Of a stretch of 13,705 nt of DNA, positions 6,707 through 13,705 are shown in pieces. Each line of letters opens with the position of its first letter. Positions within the stretch are counted from its first letter, which is position 1. The translations under genes were made by a program, and so were the position numbers. The notes beneath the pieces were generated by a model. The model was not told the origin of the DNA. It did not search any database and worked only from the letters and a program-made list of their open reading frames with translations. Origin of the DNA: Bacteroidota bacterium (GTDB lineage Bacteria; Bacteroidota; Bacteroidia; UBA7662); NCBI GenBank assembly GCA_016868875.1, contig VGFN01000026.1, positions 1-13,705 of the forward strand. The letters run 5' to 3'.

Positions 6707-7363
6707 TTACAAACGACGTCGCCTACGATTGGGCGTATTGGCGTATTCGGCAATCAAGGTTCGGGTATCCTCCATGAGTCGATCGGTATGGTCTTTGAGC
6801 ACTCCTCGGTAGAATCCGCGTACTCTGCGCCTGCGGTCAATCAACAAAGTCAACCCTTCTTGAGGCGTTTGCTTGAATTGCCCTTGCCAATCCGGGGCAT
6901 AAACCCGAAGGTCCTGCCACAATTGGGCTTTGCGCAGCGAGTCCAAGACTTCTTCCATCGGGGCTGGGACTTGGAACGGGCGAATGCTTCCATGCTGCTG
7001 CTGAGGATAATCATCCAAACCCAAGGTGTATTGATGCACCAATGGGTTCTTGCGAAAAACATCCGCAATACGAGCGGCTTGGGCGTCCCTTAAGGCCCTG
7101 TTCGAAGCAGATTCGCTATAAAGCACCAAATGAAGAACAAGGACCGTGTTGTTGCGGCGATCCATCCATTTCTCCAAAGCAGGCAAGGAAGCATAAAGAG
7201 TATCGTCCGGATGGCTAGTCCCGTTAGACTGGGCGGTTGGCAAAAGCTTCTTGGGCCCCCAAATGGGTAAAGACTGGTAGCGATTTTCGGCTAGGTTGAC
7301 ATAGGCCAAATAAATCACCACGGGCAGCCCCAGCATCAGGAAGAGCAACCCGAATTTGCGCAT
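6707..7363 (-). CDS. SCO1/SenC-like thioredoxin-fold protein lacking cysteines
   Basis: A 218-aa protein with an N-terminal membrane anchor (about 7-23), then a periplasmic domain. The SCO-like course is visible: LPIWGP after the anchor (32-37), a beta strand LVLHLVLY (about 75-82), the strand and turn HQYTLGLDD, and a C-terminal LLIDRRRRVRGFYRG (173-187) followed by a helix with DRLMED. Normal SCO proteins have CPxxC after the first strand to bind copper for the CuA site of subunit II. Here that place reads SESASN (83-88) and the whole protein has no cysteine. It is intact, not frameshifted. The stop of subunit IV and this ATG share a base (TGATG at 7365-7361). A TTG at 7366 is a less likely start. 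The family call rests on the fold pattern and position and is moderate. Confidence 0.7.
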   Translation of the reverse strand: MRKFGLLFLMLGLPVVIYLAYVNLAENRYQSLPIWGPKKLLPTAQSNGTSHPDDTLYASLPALEKWMDRRNNTVLVLHLVLYSESASNRALRDAQAARIADVFRKNPLVHQYTLGLDDYPQQQHGSIRPFQVPAPMEEVLDSLRKAQLWQDLRVYAPDWQGQFKQTPQEGLTLLIDRRRRVRGFYRGVLKDHTDRLMEDTRTLIAEYANTPNRRRRRL

Positions 7364-7674
7364 CAACGCAGGGTGAACCAGTAATCCGACTCGTACATCA
7401 ACGCCGCGATAACCCCAATTACGAAGATGGTCGGTAACAAAATACTGTATATCAAATTAATGCGCTCAAATTTCAGGTGCATGAAATAAGCCACGATATA
7501 GAACGCCTTAAGCAAGGTCAAGGCGATGTAGATCACATTCTTGATTGGCTTGGCCATGAACGTTTCCGGAATAGCCAAAGCGATGATAAACTCCACCGCG
7601 GTGATGGCGAACAAGACCCAGAATACCATCCATATTCCTTTGATATCAAAACTGCTGCTGTGTTCTCCAGACAT
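7363..7674 (-). CDS. Cytochrome c oxidase subunit IV (prokaryotic COX4 type)
   Basis: A 103-aa protein with three membrane segments (about 12-34, 44-64, 74-93) and the motif AYFMHLKFE (about 62-70) typical of the small subunit IV of bacterial caa3-like and quinol oxidases. It probably stabilises the core complex rather than taking part in catalysis. The gene starts at the ATG at 7674, 9 bp after the second subunit III gene, and its TGA shares one base with the ATG of the SCO-like gene. This coupling indicates joint translation. Confidence 0.9.
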   Translation of the reverse strand: MSGEHSSSFDIKGIWMVFWVLFAITAVEFIIALAIPETFMAKPIKNVIYIALTLLKAFYIVAYFMHLKFERINLIYSILLPTIFVIGVIAALMYESDYWFTLR

Positions 7675-7683
7675 AATCGTCGA

Positions 7684-8367
7684 TTAAATCAGATAGAAAA
7701 AGGTGAATACAAAAACCCATACCAAATCTACAAAGTGCCAATAAAGACCGATTTTCTCGATGGTTTCGTAGGTCCCGCGGCGATCAAAAACGCCCACCGC
7801 GGTCATGATGGTCACGATGATGTTGATCACCACGCCGCTAAAGACGTGGAAACCATGGAATCCCGTGATGGTGAAAAACAAATTGGTGAAGTTGACTTGA
7901 CCCGGTGTGCCATCCGCATTGGCGAATGGGTTCGATCCCCACCATGCCCCGTCGTGATGCAGGTGGGTCCATTCCCAGGCTTGACAACTTAAGAAGGCTA
8001 TGCCACCCAAAATCGTCCAAATCATCCACTTGACGACCTCGTTGCGAGCACCCCGATGGCCGGCTTCCACCGCGAGCACCATCGTGACTGAGCTCATGAT
8101 GAGAATAAAAGTCATGATCCCCACAAAGACCAGAGGGAAATGACCGTGGATGAAAGGAACCCCCGCAAAGACATCATCTGGCACCGGCCAGCTTAAGGAG
8201 GAGAAGCGAAGCGCCGCATAGGCCAAAAGCAAGGCCGAAAAAGTAAAGGCATCCGAAAGGAGGAAGAACCACATCATCAGCTTACCGTAGCTGGCGCCAA
8301 AGGGTTCGTTACCACCATCCCAGAGTTTGCCCGAGGTGGGAAGTGAAGGACTGGCCTGAGATGACAT
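7684..8367 (-). CDS. coxC: Cytochrome c oxidase subunit III, second copy
   Basis: A 227-aa member of the COX3 family. It has the segment KLMMWFFLLSDAFTFSALLLAY near residues 29-50, an EAGHRGAR loop, SCQAWEWTH followed by HHDGAWWGSNPF, and the end motif GLYWHFVDLVWVFVFTFFYL, the near-universal C-terminal signature of subunit III. Subunit III supports proton uptake and stability of the core. The sequence TGFHGFHVFSG (about 169-179) is also typical. It lies 25 bp downstream of the shorter paralogue; such tandem subunit III pairs are usual in Bacteroidota, so this is not a local duplication. Confidence 0.94.
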   Translation of the reverse strand: MSSQASPSLPTSGKLWDGGNEPFGASYGKLMMWFFLLSDAFTFSALLLAYAALRFSSLSWPVPDDVFAGVPFIHGHFPLVFVGIMTFILIMSSVTMVLAVEAGHRGARNEVVKWMIWTILGGIAFLSCQAWEWTHLHHDGAWWGSNPFANADGTPGQVNFTNLFFTITGFHGFHVFSGVVINIIVTIMTAVGVFDRRGTYETIEKIGLYWHFVDLVWVFVFTFFYLI

Positions 8368-8392
8368 ACTAGAATTTAAACGAGGTGGAAAA

Positions 8393-8977
8393 TTAATGCA
8401 TCCACCACAAGAATGTGTAAAGATAAAGCCAAAGAATCGTCAGAAAATGCCAAAATATGGCCAAAATGCGCATGCCAAGCAAGTTCTTGGAATGCAACTC
8501 CAAGCGATAGGCCTTGTACAAGGTGACCAAGGCCGCCACGACTGCGGCGACAATGTGCAAGGCATGCATCCCCGAGATCACATAGAGGAAGGAGCCGGAG
8601 GGGTTACCCACCAAAAAAATCCCCTGCTCGGTCAATTGAAGGTAGGCGTAGAATTGAGAAGCCAGAAAAGCCAAACCAAGGAGCGCGGTAGCCCATAACC
8701 AAAGGCGCAAGGATTTAAATTCGTTGAGACGGGTTGCCCTGCGGGCCAGCTCCAACGTGACGGTGGAAATCACCACCAACACCGTTGAAACAGCAAAGGC
8801 CATCGGCAATTCAAATTGCAACCAATTGCCATCGGCCCTACGAACAATAAAGGCCGAGGTTAGTCCCGCAAACAACATAAAAACGGAAACCAGAAAACCC
8901 CACATCAGAAATTCACGAGGGTGCACCGCAGAACGGGGTGATGATCCGGATGGACTGTAAGGCGAAGGGCTTTTCAT
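8393..8977 (-). CDS. coxC: Cytochrome c oxidase subunit III, first (short) copy
   Basis: A 194-aa subunit III with five apparent membrane segments (about 22-45, 56-78, 91-116, 128-152, 170-191). The motifs GMHALHIVAAVVA (about 135-147) and IFWHFLTILWLYLYTFLW at the C-terminus match the COX3 family. It lacks the two first helices of the classical seven-helix form, as is usual for this copy in Bacteroidota. I start at the ATG at 8977. A TTG at 9001 would add eight residues and is less likely. The N-terminus is Ser/Pro rich and soluble (MKSPSPYSPSG). It is 66 bp after ctaB, the widest gap in the cluster; no promoter was found there. Confidence 0.92.
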   Translation of the reverse strand: MKSPSPYSPSGSSPRSAVHPREFLMWGFLVSVFMLFAGLTSAFIVRRADGNWLQFELPMAFAVSTVLVVISTVTLELARRATRLNEFKSLRLWLWATALLGLAFLASQFYAYLQLTEQGIFLVGNPSGSFLYVISGMHALHIVAAVVAALVTLYKAYRLELHSKNLLGMRILAIFWHFLTILWLYLYTFLWWMH

Positions 8978-9043
8978 GGTGAAGGAATGTTTGAAGAACA
9001 AGAATTCAGGATGCCATGCACAACGAATCCATGAAACAAAAAA

Positions 9044-9913
9044 TTAACGAATCGCATCGAGCCAATAGGCAAGCTGAACAATTGGTAAATAAACAAAACT
9101 AGCAAACATTAGTTTGCGGGCCAAAGCCTGATCCGCGCCTCGGTACAATTGCCATGCCGCATAAACGAACCACAAGGTCATCATCAAGCAAACGATGGCG
9201 CCCACCATGCCCTGAAACCCGTACCACCAAGGAGCCATCGCAAAGGGCAACAAAGCCACCGTGTACCACAGAATAATGCGAGCGGTGGACGTCTGCGGCT
9301 TTTCACGGGTTGGTAGTAAATGGAAACCGGCGCGTTGGTAATCCTCGTGCAAGACCCAAGCAATGGACCAGAAATGGGGGAACTGCCAGAAAAACTGAAC
9401 GAGGAACAGCAAGCCTGCCTCCAAATTCAAATGTCCTCTAAAAGCCGAATAACCAATCAAAACCGGCATGGCTCCCGGAAAGGCGCCCACAAAAACCGCC
9501 ACCGGGGTAATCCTTTTGAGGGGTGTATAAGCAAAGGCATAGCTTAACAAAGCAACCGCCCCCATTTGCACGCTCAACTCGGTTGTTCCGTGGTACAGGA
9601 CGCCCAAACCCGTGATGCCCATTACCGTGGCCAAGACCCAGGCTTCCCTCAGCCCCATTCGACCACTGGGCACGGGACGACCTTCGGTGCGCCGCATCAG
9701 GGCATCGGTATCACGTTCGATGATTTGATTCAAACCGTTGGAAGCCCCCGTCACCAAAAATCCACCCAAGGCCAACCACCCTATCGTACCCCAATCCATT
9801 TGGTCACCGGCCGCAATCAGATAACCCAAAACCGCTGAAAAAATCACCAGCAGGGATAAGCGCAATTTTAGGAATTGGCCATAGTCCGCCAAACGGGAGC
9901 GTAAGGCCGTCAT
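9044..9913 (-). CDS. ctaB: Protoheme IX farnesyltransferase (heme O synthase)
   Basis: An inner-membrane UbiA-superfamily prenyltransferase that adds farnesyl to heme B to make heme O. The 289-aa protein has the first Asp-rich motif NQIIERDTDALMRRTEGRP (62-80), YTPLKRITP (129-137), VGAFPGAMPVLIGY (142-155), and the second Asp motif DYQRAGFHLLP (191-201), all diagnostic of CyoE/CtaB. Eight to nine membrane helices are apparent. Start is the ATG at 9913, overlapping the ctaA stop by 4 bp (ATGA), which couples the two consecutive steps of heme A synthesis. Confidence 0.96.
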   Translation of the reverse strand: MTALRSRLADYGQFLKLRLSLLVIFSAVLGYLIAAGDQMDWGTIGWLALGGFLVTGASNGLNQIIERDTDALMRRTEGRPVPSGRMGLREAWVLATVMGITGLGVLYHGTTELSVQMGAVALLSYAFAYTPLKRITPVAVFVGAFPGAMPVLIGYSAFRGHLNLEAGLLFLVQFFWQFPHFWSIAWVLHEDYQRAGFHLLPTREKPQTSTARIILWYTVALLPFAMAPWWYGFQGMVGAIVCLMMTLWFVYAAWQLYRGADQALARKLMFASFVYLPIVQLAYWLDAIR

Positions 9914-10911
9914 GAAGGCTGCTTGGAATGCAAATAATATTGCCTAGTCCACCAACCCAAAGCAGAAACTAAGGACAGGCTTCCTAACAAGATATGCAAG
10001 GTTCGGGGAATGGGCGGTAACCCGAAGAGCACCATCCACAGGCCGCTCATAACCTGCACCATCAAGAGCCCTAGGCAGGCTCCTGCCCACAACCCTGCTT
10101 GGCGATCCCCGTACAGCGTCCATTGCCGGTAGGCCAACCACGCGCCCCCCATGAGGAGCAGCATCCAGAGATTTTTGTGCCAGAGGTAAACCTCGCCCAA
10201 GGCCTTGAAAGTGAACGTATCCGAGGCAAAGGTGGGCATCCAAGCATCCACCGCCTCTCTGACCAAAGAGCCCAAGCCAAGTTGCGCAAAGAGCAAGACC
10301 ATCCACAGGCCAAGGCCCCAACGATCCCCAAGCCGGTACGAGGAGCCTTGAACAGAGGGTAAGGTCAAAGCAAACCCCAACCACAATTGCACGGCCATCA
10401 GCACCCACGCCAACACAAGATGCAAGGTCACCACCGATCCTTGGAGATGAGTAGCCACAACCCATGCGCCGATACCGCCCTGCACCAAGACCAACAGCAA
10501 GGCCAACAAGGCCCAAAGAAAGGCCGAATTGGTGGCCGATTTAAAATTATCCTGATTGGATGACAACCTTGCCCGCCTTAGCCGCCAGGCCAAAACGGCC
10601 TGAACCAACACGAACAGCCCAGTCAAGGCCCCAAGCAATCGATTCAGGTATTCAATCCAAGTCTTCAGGGCATTAAAGCGGGTATCCTTATAGCCACGCT
10701 CCGCATAGATCTCTTGATAATTGGCAGGCAATTCCTCTTCATACAACGGAGGAATCCACTGACCGAAACAGAGGGGCCAATCCGGGCAACCCATTCCGGA
10801 ACCCGAGGATCGCACGATTCCTCCGGCAAGAATGAGCAACAAAACGGTGATGAGCGTCAACCTGTTCCAGCGAAGGAGCTGACGTCGATAACGGGCAAGG
10901 CGTTCGTCCAT
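9910..10911 (-). CDS. ctaA: Heme A synthase, COX15/CtaA family
   Basis: Oxidises the methyl group of heme O to give heme A for the oxidase. The 333-aa membrane protein has GGIVRSSGSGMGCPDWPLC (30-48) with Cys42 and Cys48 in the first external loop, EYLNRLLG (87-94), THLQGSVVTLHLVLAW with His155 and His164, LWHKNLWM with His245, and RTLHILLGSL with His306. These mark the heme sites of the two four-helix halves. The first-half position that is usually His in the E-x-x-H-R motif is Asn90 here. The loop at 52-85 is longer than in Bacillus CtaA, as in other Bacteroidota. It starts at the ATG at 10911, 15 bp after coxA, and overlaps ctaB by 4 bp. Confidence 0.94.
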   Translation of the reverse strand: MDERLARYRRQLLRWNRLTLITVLLLILAGGIVRSSGSGMGCPDWPLCFGQWIPPLYEEELPANYQEIYAERGYKDTRFNALKTWIEYLNRLLGALTGLFVLVQAVLAWRLRRARLSSNQDNFKSATNSAFLWALLALLLVLVQGGIGAWVVATHLQGSVVTLHLVLAWVLMAVQLWLGFALTLPSVQGSSYRLGDRWGLGLWMVLLFAQLGLGSLVREAVDAWMPTFASDTFTFKALGEVYLWHKNLWMLLLMGGAWLAYRQWTLYGDRQAGLWAGACLGLLMVQVMSGLWMVLFGLPPIPRTLHILLGSLSLVSALGWWTRQYYLHSKQPS

Positions 10912-10926
10912 CCCGGCAGGACTTTG

Positions 10927-12891
10927 TTAAGCCCTGCGCAGGCCTATGCGGTGAAGAAGGCGGGCGATGAACACCGAAGATGAAGCTACGGGCTGGGCAC
11001 TTGGGGTGTTTACTCGCTCGGTGACTGCCGCTCCTGATAAGGCTTCGTTGGTTGGACGACCACGGGCCGCCAAGGGAAGCTCTTCGTCCGGCACGGTTTG
11101 GAGGATAAAGTCCTGCGGAGCTCCGGGTCTGCTGTAATCGTAAGGCCAACGATGAACGTGGGGTATCTCACCGGGCCAATTCCCGTGCAATCGCTCTACA
11201 GGGGTAGTCCACTCCAGGGTGTTCGCATTCCAAGGATTCTGAGGGGCCACTTTACCGTGGCGAATGCTGCGGAAGAAATTATAGAAGAAAATTAACTGAG
11301 CCGCTGTGGCCATGATGGCAGAAACAGAGATGAAGCGGTTCATGTCCATCCATTCCGACATAAACTCAAAGCCGGTGAATTGGTAATAACGGCGAGGAAC
11401 TCCATCAAGACCCATGAAGTGCATTGGGAAAAAGACCAAATAAACCGAAGCAAAGGTCAACCAAAAGTGCAGGTACCCTAATTTCTCATCCATCATGCGG
11501 CCGTACATTTTGGGATACCAATGGTAAACCCCGGCAAGCATCCCGAACATGGAGGCCGAACCCATCACGATGTGGAAGTGGGCCACCACGAAATACGTAT
11601 CGTGCAGATTGATATCCAAGGCCGCATTTCCCAAATAAATACCCGTCAAACCTCCTGAAATAAAGAGGGATACAACACCGATGGCGAACATCATCGCCGG
11701 AGTGAAACGAATATTGCCCCGCCACAAGGTCGCCAGATAATTGAAGACCTTGACCGCCGAGGGCACCGCAATCACCAAGGTGAGGATCATGAACACGTTC
11801 CCCAAGAAAGGGTTCATGCCCGTGATAAACATGTGGTGACCCCAAACGATAAAGGACAAGAAGGAAATTCCCAACAACGAGCCGACCATGGCCCGGTACC
11901 CAAAGATGGGCTTGCGGGCATTGGTGGCAATAATTTCAGAAGTCAACCCCAAGGCGGGCATTAACACAATATAAACCTCGGGGTGCCCCAAGAACCAAAA
12001 CAAGTGTTGAAACAAGATGGGCGAACCCCCGGTACGGGTTAAGGCCTCCCCGGCGATATAAATTTCACTGAGATAAAAGGAAGTTCCGAACGAGCGGTCA
12101 AAAACCAAGAGCACAGCGGCTGACAACAAAACCGGGAAGGAAAGCACCCCCAAAATCGCAGTACAGAAGAAGGACCAAACCGTTAGCGGCATGCGGGTCA
12201 TTTTCATGCCCTGTGTACGCATATTCAAAATGGTCGTGATGTAATTCAAGGCACCCATCAAGGCAGAGGCGATGAACAGCACCATGGAAATAAGCCACAA
12301 GGTCATCCCCAGCCCGGAACCCGGTACGGCCTGTGGTAGGGCGCTCAACGGAGGATAAATCGTCCAACCGGCCGAGGCAGGTCCGCTTTCGACGAAGAGG
12401 GAGGCCAACATGATCACTGAAGACAAAAAGAACAACCAATAGCTCAGCATATTGATGAAAGGCGAGGCCATATCTCTAGCCCCGACTTGGTACGGAATCA
12501 AAAGGTTAGAGAAGGTCCCGCTGAGGCCGGCCGTCAACACGAAGAAGACCATGAGGGTCCCGTGCAATGTCACCAACGCCAAGTAAAAGTTGGGATCCAA
12601 TCGACCACCTTTGCCCCATTCTCCGATGATGGACTCCAACCAAGGGAAGGTGCGATCAGGCCAACCCAATTGCAAACGGAATAACAAAGAAAGACCCGCC
12701 GCAATCAAGGCCATCAACATCCCGCTCAGCAGGTACTGCTTGGCGATCATCTTGTGATCCTGCGAGAAAATGTATTTGGTGATGAAAGTCTCCTTGTGAT
12801 GATGGCCATGGCTATCGTGGCCGTGTATTGGATCGTGGGCATGCGATCCGTGCCCGTTGGAGGGATTATGGGAATGCGCTAACGTGGACAT
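10927..12891 (-). CDS. coxA: Cytochrome c oxidase subunit I (A1-type heme-copper oxidase)
   Basis: The catalytic subunit reducing O2 at heme a3-CuB with proton pumping. Of 654 aa, residues 1-33 are a soluble His-rich leader (11 His by residue 32). Ligands: His110 and His440 (low-spin heme), His303 with Tyr307 in GHPEVY, His352-His353 (CuB), and His438 (heme a3). Glu305 and Asp140 (D-channel) and Lys381 in AVKVFNYLATLW (K-channel) identify the A1 class. His430-Asp431 mark the Mg site region. Twelve membrane helices are apparent. Beyond about residue 590 there is a tail of some 60 residues, hydrophilic with a basic amphipathic end (RLLHRIGLRRA), longer than usual. It starts at the ATG at 12891, 20 bp after coxB. 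Confidence 0.98.
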   Translation of the reverse strand: MSTLAHSHNPSNGHGSHAHDPIHGHDSHGHHHKETFITKYIFSQDHKMIAKQYLLSGMLMALIAAGLSLLFRLQLGWPDRTFPWLESIIGEWGKGGRLDPNFYLALVTLHGTLMVFFVLTAGLSGTFSNLLIPYQVGARDMASPFINMLSYWLFFLSSVIMLASLFVESGPASAGWTIYPPLSALPQAVPGSGLGMTLWLISMVLFIASALMGALNYITTILNMRTQGMKMTRMPLTVWSFFCTAILGVLSFPVLLSAAVLLVFDRSFGTSFYLSEIYIAGEALTRTGGSPILFQHLFWFLGHPEVYIVLMPALGLTSEIIATNARKPIFGYRAMVGSLLGISFLSFIVWGHHMFITGMNPFLGNVFMILTLVIAVPSAVKVFNYLATLWRGNIRFTPAMMFAIGVVSLFISGGLTGIYLGNAALDINLHDTYFVVAHFHIVMGSASMFGMLAGVYHWYPKMYGRMMDEKLGYLHFWLTFASVYLVFFPMHFMGLDGVPRRYYQFTGFEFMSEWMDMNRFISVSAIMATAAQLIFFYNFFRSIRHGKVAPQNPWNANTLEWTTPVERLHGNWPGEIPHVHRWPYDYSRPGAPQDFILQTVPDEELPLAARGRPTNEALSGAAVTERVNTPSAQPVASSSVFIARLLHRIGLRRA

Positions 12892-12911
12892 AGTAAAATT
12901 TTGGGGGGAAA

Positions 12912-13705
12912 TTATCGAGCCGAAAGTAATTCTTGAGCAGGTTCAGGACGGCGGAAATAGGTACGCTGTTTGGATAACCATGTTACATACTCTGTTTCGG
13001 AAACTACATTAACCTTCATACGCATATTGAAATGCGCGGCACCGCAGATTTTGTTGCAGGCCAATTCGTAAACGAAATTGGAGTTCCCAGTGATTTCCTG
13101 CATTTGTTTGGTGGTCACGGTAGGGGTGAAATAGAATTGGGTCGGCATACCCGGTACCACATTCATTTGAACCCGAAAATGCGGCATGTAGGCAGAGTGG
13201 ATCACATCGCGGGCCCTCAATTTCATCAAGACAGGGCGATTCACGGGCAATGTGATTTCAGAAACCAAAAGGTCATCCCTGCCCGCGCTGTCGGTTTCTT
13301 CGATACCCATGCTGTTGGTCGCCGATATGAGACGGAAATCATAGCCACCCAGCACGCCATCCGCACCGGGGTAACGAGCCTGCCATCCAAACTGATAGGC
13401 AAACAATTCGAATTTGAGCGCATCCTTGGCGGGCTGAACCTGAGTGATTTCCCTCCAGACCTTAGTTCCGTACAACACAAGGATTGTCAGCACGATGGCG
13501 GGAATCACCGTCCAATAGAATTCCAACTGATGATTGTCAGCGTAAAACAAGGCTTTACGACCCTCCTTTTGGCGATAAGCCAAAGCAAAACAGAACAGCA
13601 AAACCTGGGTTGCCACAAAAACAACAATGGTAATCCAAAAGGTTACACTCAACATTCCATCCAATTCCACTCCGTGAGCCGATGCTGAAATCGGTAAGGT
13701 GAATT
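12912..13705 (-). CDS. coxB: Cytochrome c oxidase subunit II (5' end outside window)
   Basis: Accepts electrons from cytochrome c at CuA and passes them to subunit I. The frame is open to the window edge (264 codons, before that unseen). A GTG at 13670 could be taken for a start, but the residues before it (PISASAHGVELDG) fit the usual region ahead of the first conserved helix of Bacteroidota subunit II, so the true start lies beyond. Two membrane helices, then the cupredoxin domain: AYQFGWQARYPG, DVIHSAYMPHFRVQMNVVPG, and CNKICGAAHFNM. All CuA ligands (His158, Cys205, Cys209, His213, Met216, counted from the GTG) are present. The residue between the two Cys that is usually Glu is Lys207. No C-terminal cytochrome c domain. 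Confidence 0.96.
   Translation of the reverse strand, partial: FTLPISASAHGVELDGMLSVTFWITIVVFVATQVLLFCFALAYRQKEGRKALFYADNHQLEFYWTVIPAIVLTILVLYGTKVWREITQVQPAKDALKFELFAYQFGWQARYPGADGVLGGYDFRLISATNSMGIEETDSAGRDDLLVSEITLPVNRPVLMKLRARDVIHSAYMPHFRVQMNVVPGMPTQFYFTPTVTTKQMQEITGNSNFVYELACNKICGAAHFNMRMKVNVVSETEYVTWLSKQRTYFRRPEPAQELLSAR

Noticed and set aside
7722..7729. Minus-strand TAGATTTG near the end of coxC2 as a promoter for subunit IV
   Set aside because: No -33 element at the right distance, and the genes are tightly packed or coupled on both sides; likely chance.
7684..8977. The two adjacent subunit III genes as a recent duplication or a broken gene
   Set aside because: They differ in length and sequence, both are intact, and the pair is a regular feature of Bacteroidota oxidase clusters.
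8978..9043. Promoter or small gene in the 66-bp gap between ctaB and coxC1
   Set aside because: No TAnnTTTG with a spaced -33 element was found on the minus strand, and no frame of note; the region is AT-rich at one end only.
13032..13688. A 218-codon plus-strand open frame opposite coxB
   Set aside because: It is the antisense shadow of the strongly conserved coxB and resembles no family.

Overview
The window reads as a chromosomal segment of a Bacteroidota (Bacteroidetes) bacterium, probably aerobic, with moderate GC for that phylum. The evidence is the gene order of the oxidase cluster (coxB, coxA, COX15-type ctaA, ctaB, two tandem subunit III genes, subunit IV, SCO-like, DUF420), the CNKICG form of the CuA loop, the His-rich N-terminus of CoxA, and a TTG-N20-TATATTTG promoter in front of rplS matching the Bacteroidetes-type -33/-7 pattern. 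I cannot place it below phylum with confidence.

Left part (1-3520). The window opens in the last 45 codons of trmD (+), followed by rplS (+) with its own predicted promoter and a short leader hairpin. A 14-bp tandem repeat starts on the rplS stop codon and fills much of the gap to the convergent lipB. On the minus strand manA and lipB overlap by 8 bp and form a small operon. A YeiH-family membrane protein gene (+) diverges from manA and converges on acs with only 5 bp between the stop codons.

Right part (3526-13705). Twelve minus-strand genes run without a gap over 66 bp: coxB (5' end outside the window), coxA, ctaA, ctaB, coxC1, coxC2, subunit IV, a SCO-like gene, DUF420, a 97-aa CxxC membrane protein, a DUF983 zinc-ribbon membrane protein, and acs. 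The first seven encode an A1-type heme-copper cytochrome c oxidase and its heme A supply (heme B to heme O by CtaB, heme O to heme A by CtaA). The next four look like assembly or maturation factors, several uncharacterised. The last, acetyl-CoA synthetase, activates acetate for respiration.

The least ordinary points are these. The SCO-like protein has no cysteine at all, although its expected client CoxB keeps a complete set of CuA ligands. The 97-aa CPMC protein and the DUF983 protein form an uncharacterised cysteine-bearing pair in an oxidase operon. Asn stands in the first conserved heme-ligand motif of CtaA, and Lys replaces Glu in the CuA loop. The short leader hairpin before rplS and the stop-codon minisatellite after it also stand out. 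No RNA genes, mobile elements, CRISPR arrays or phage genes were seen, and no stretch over 300 bases lacks a gene.
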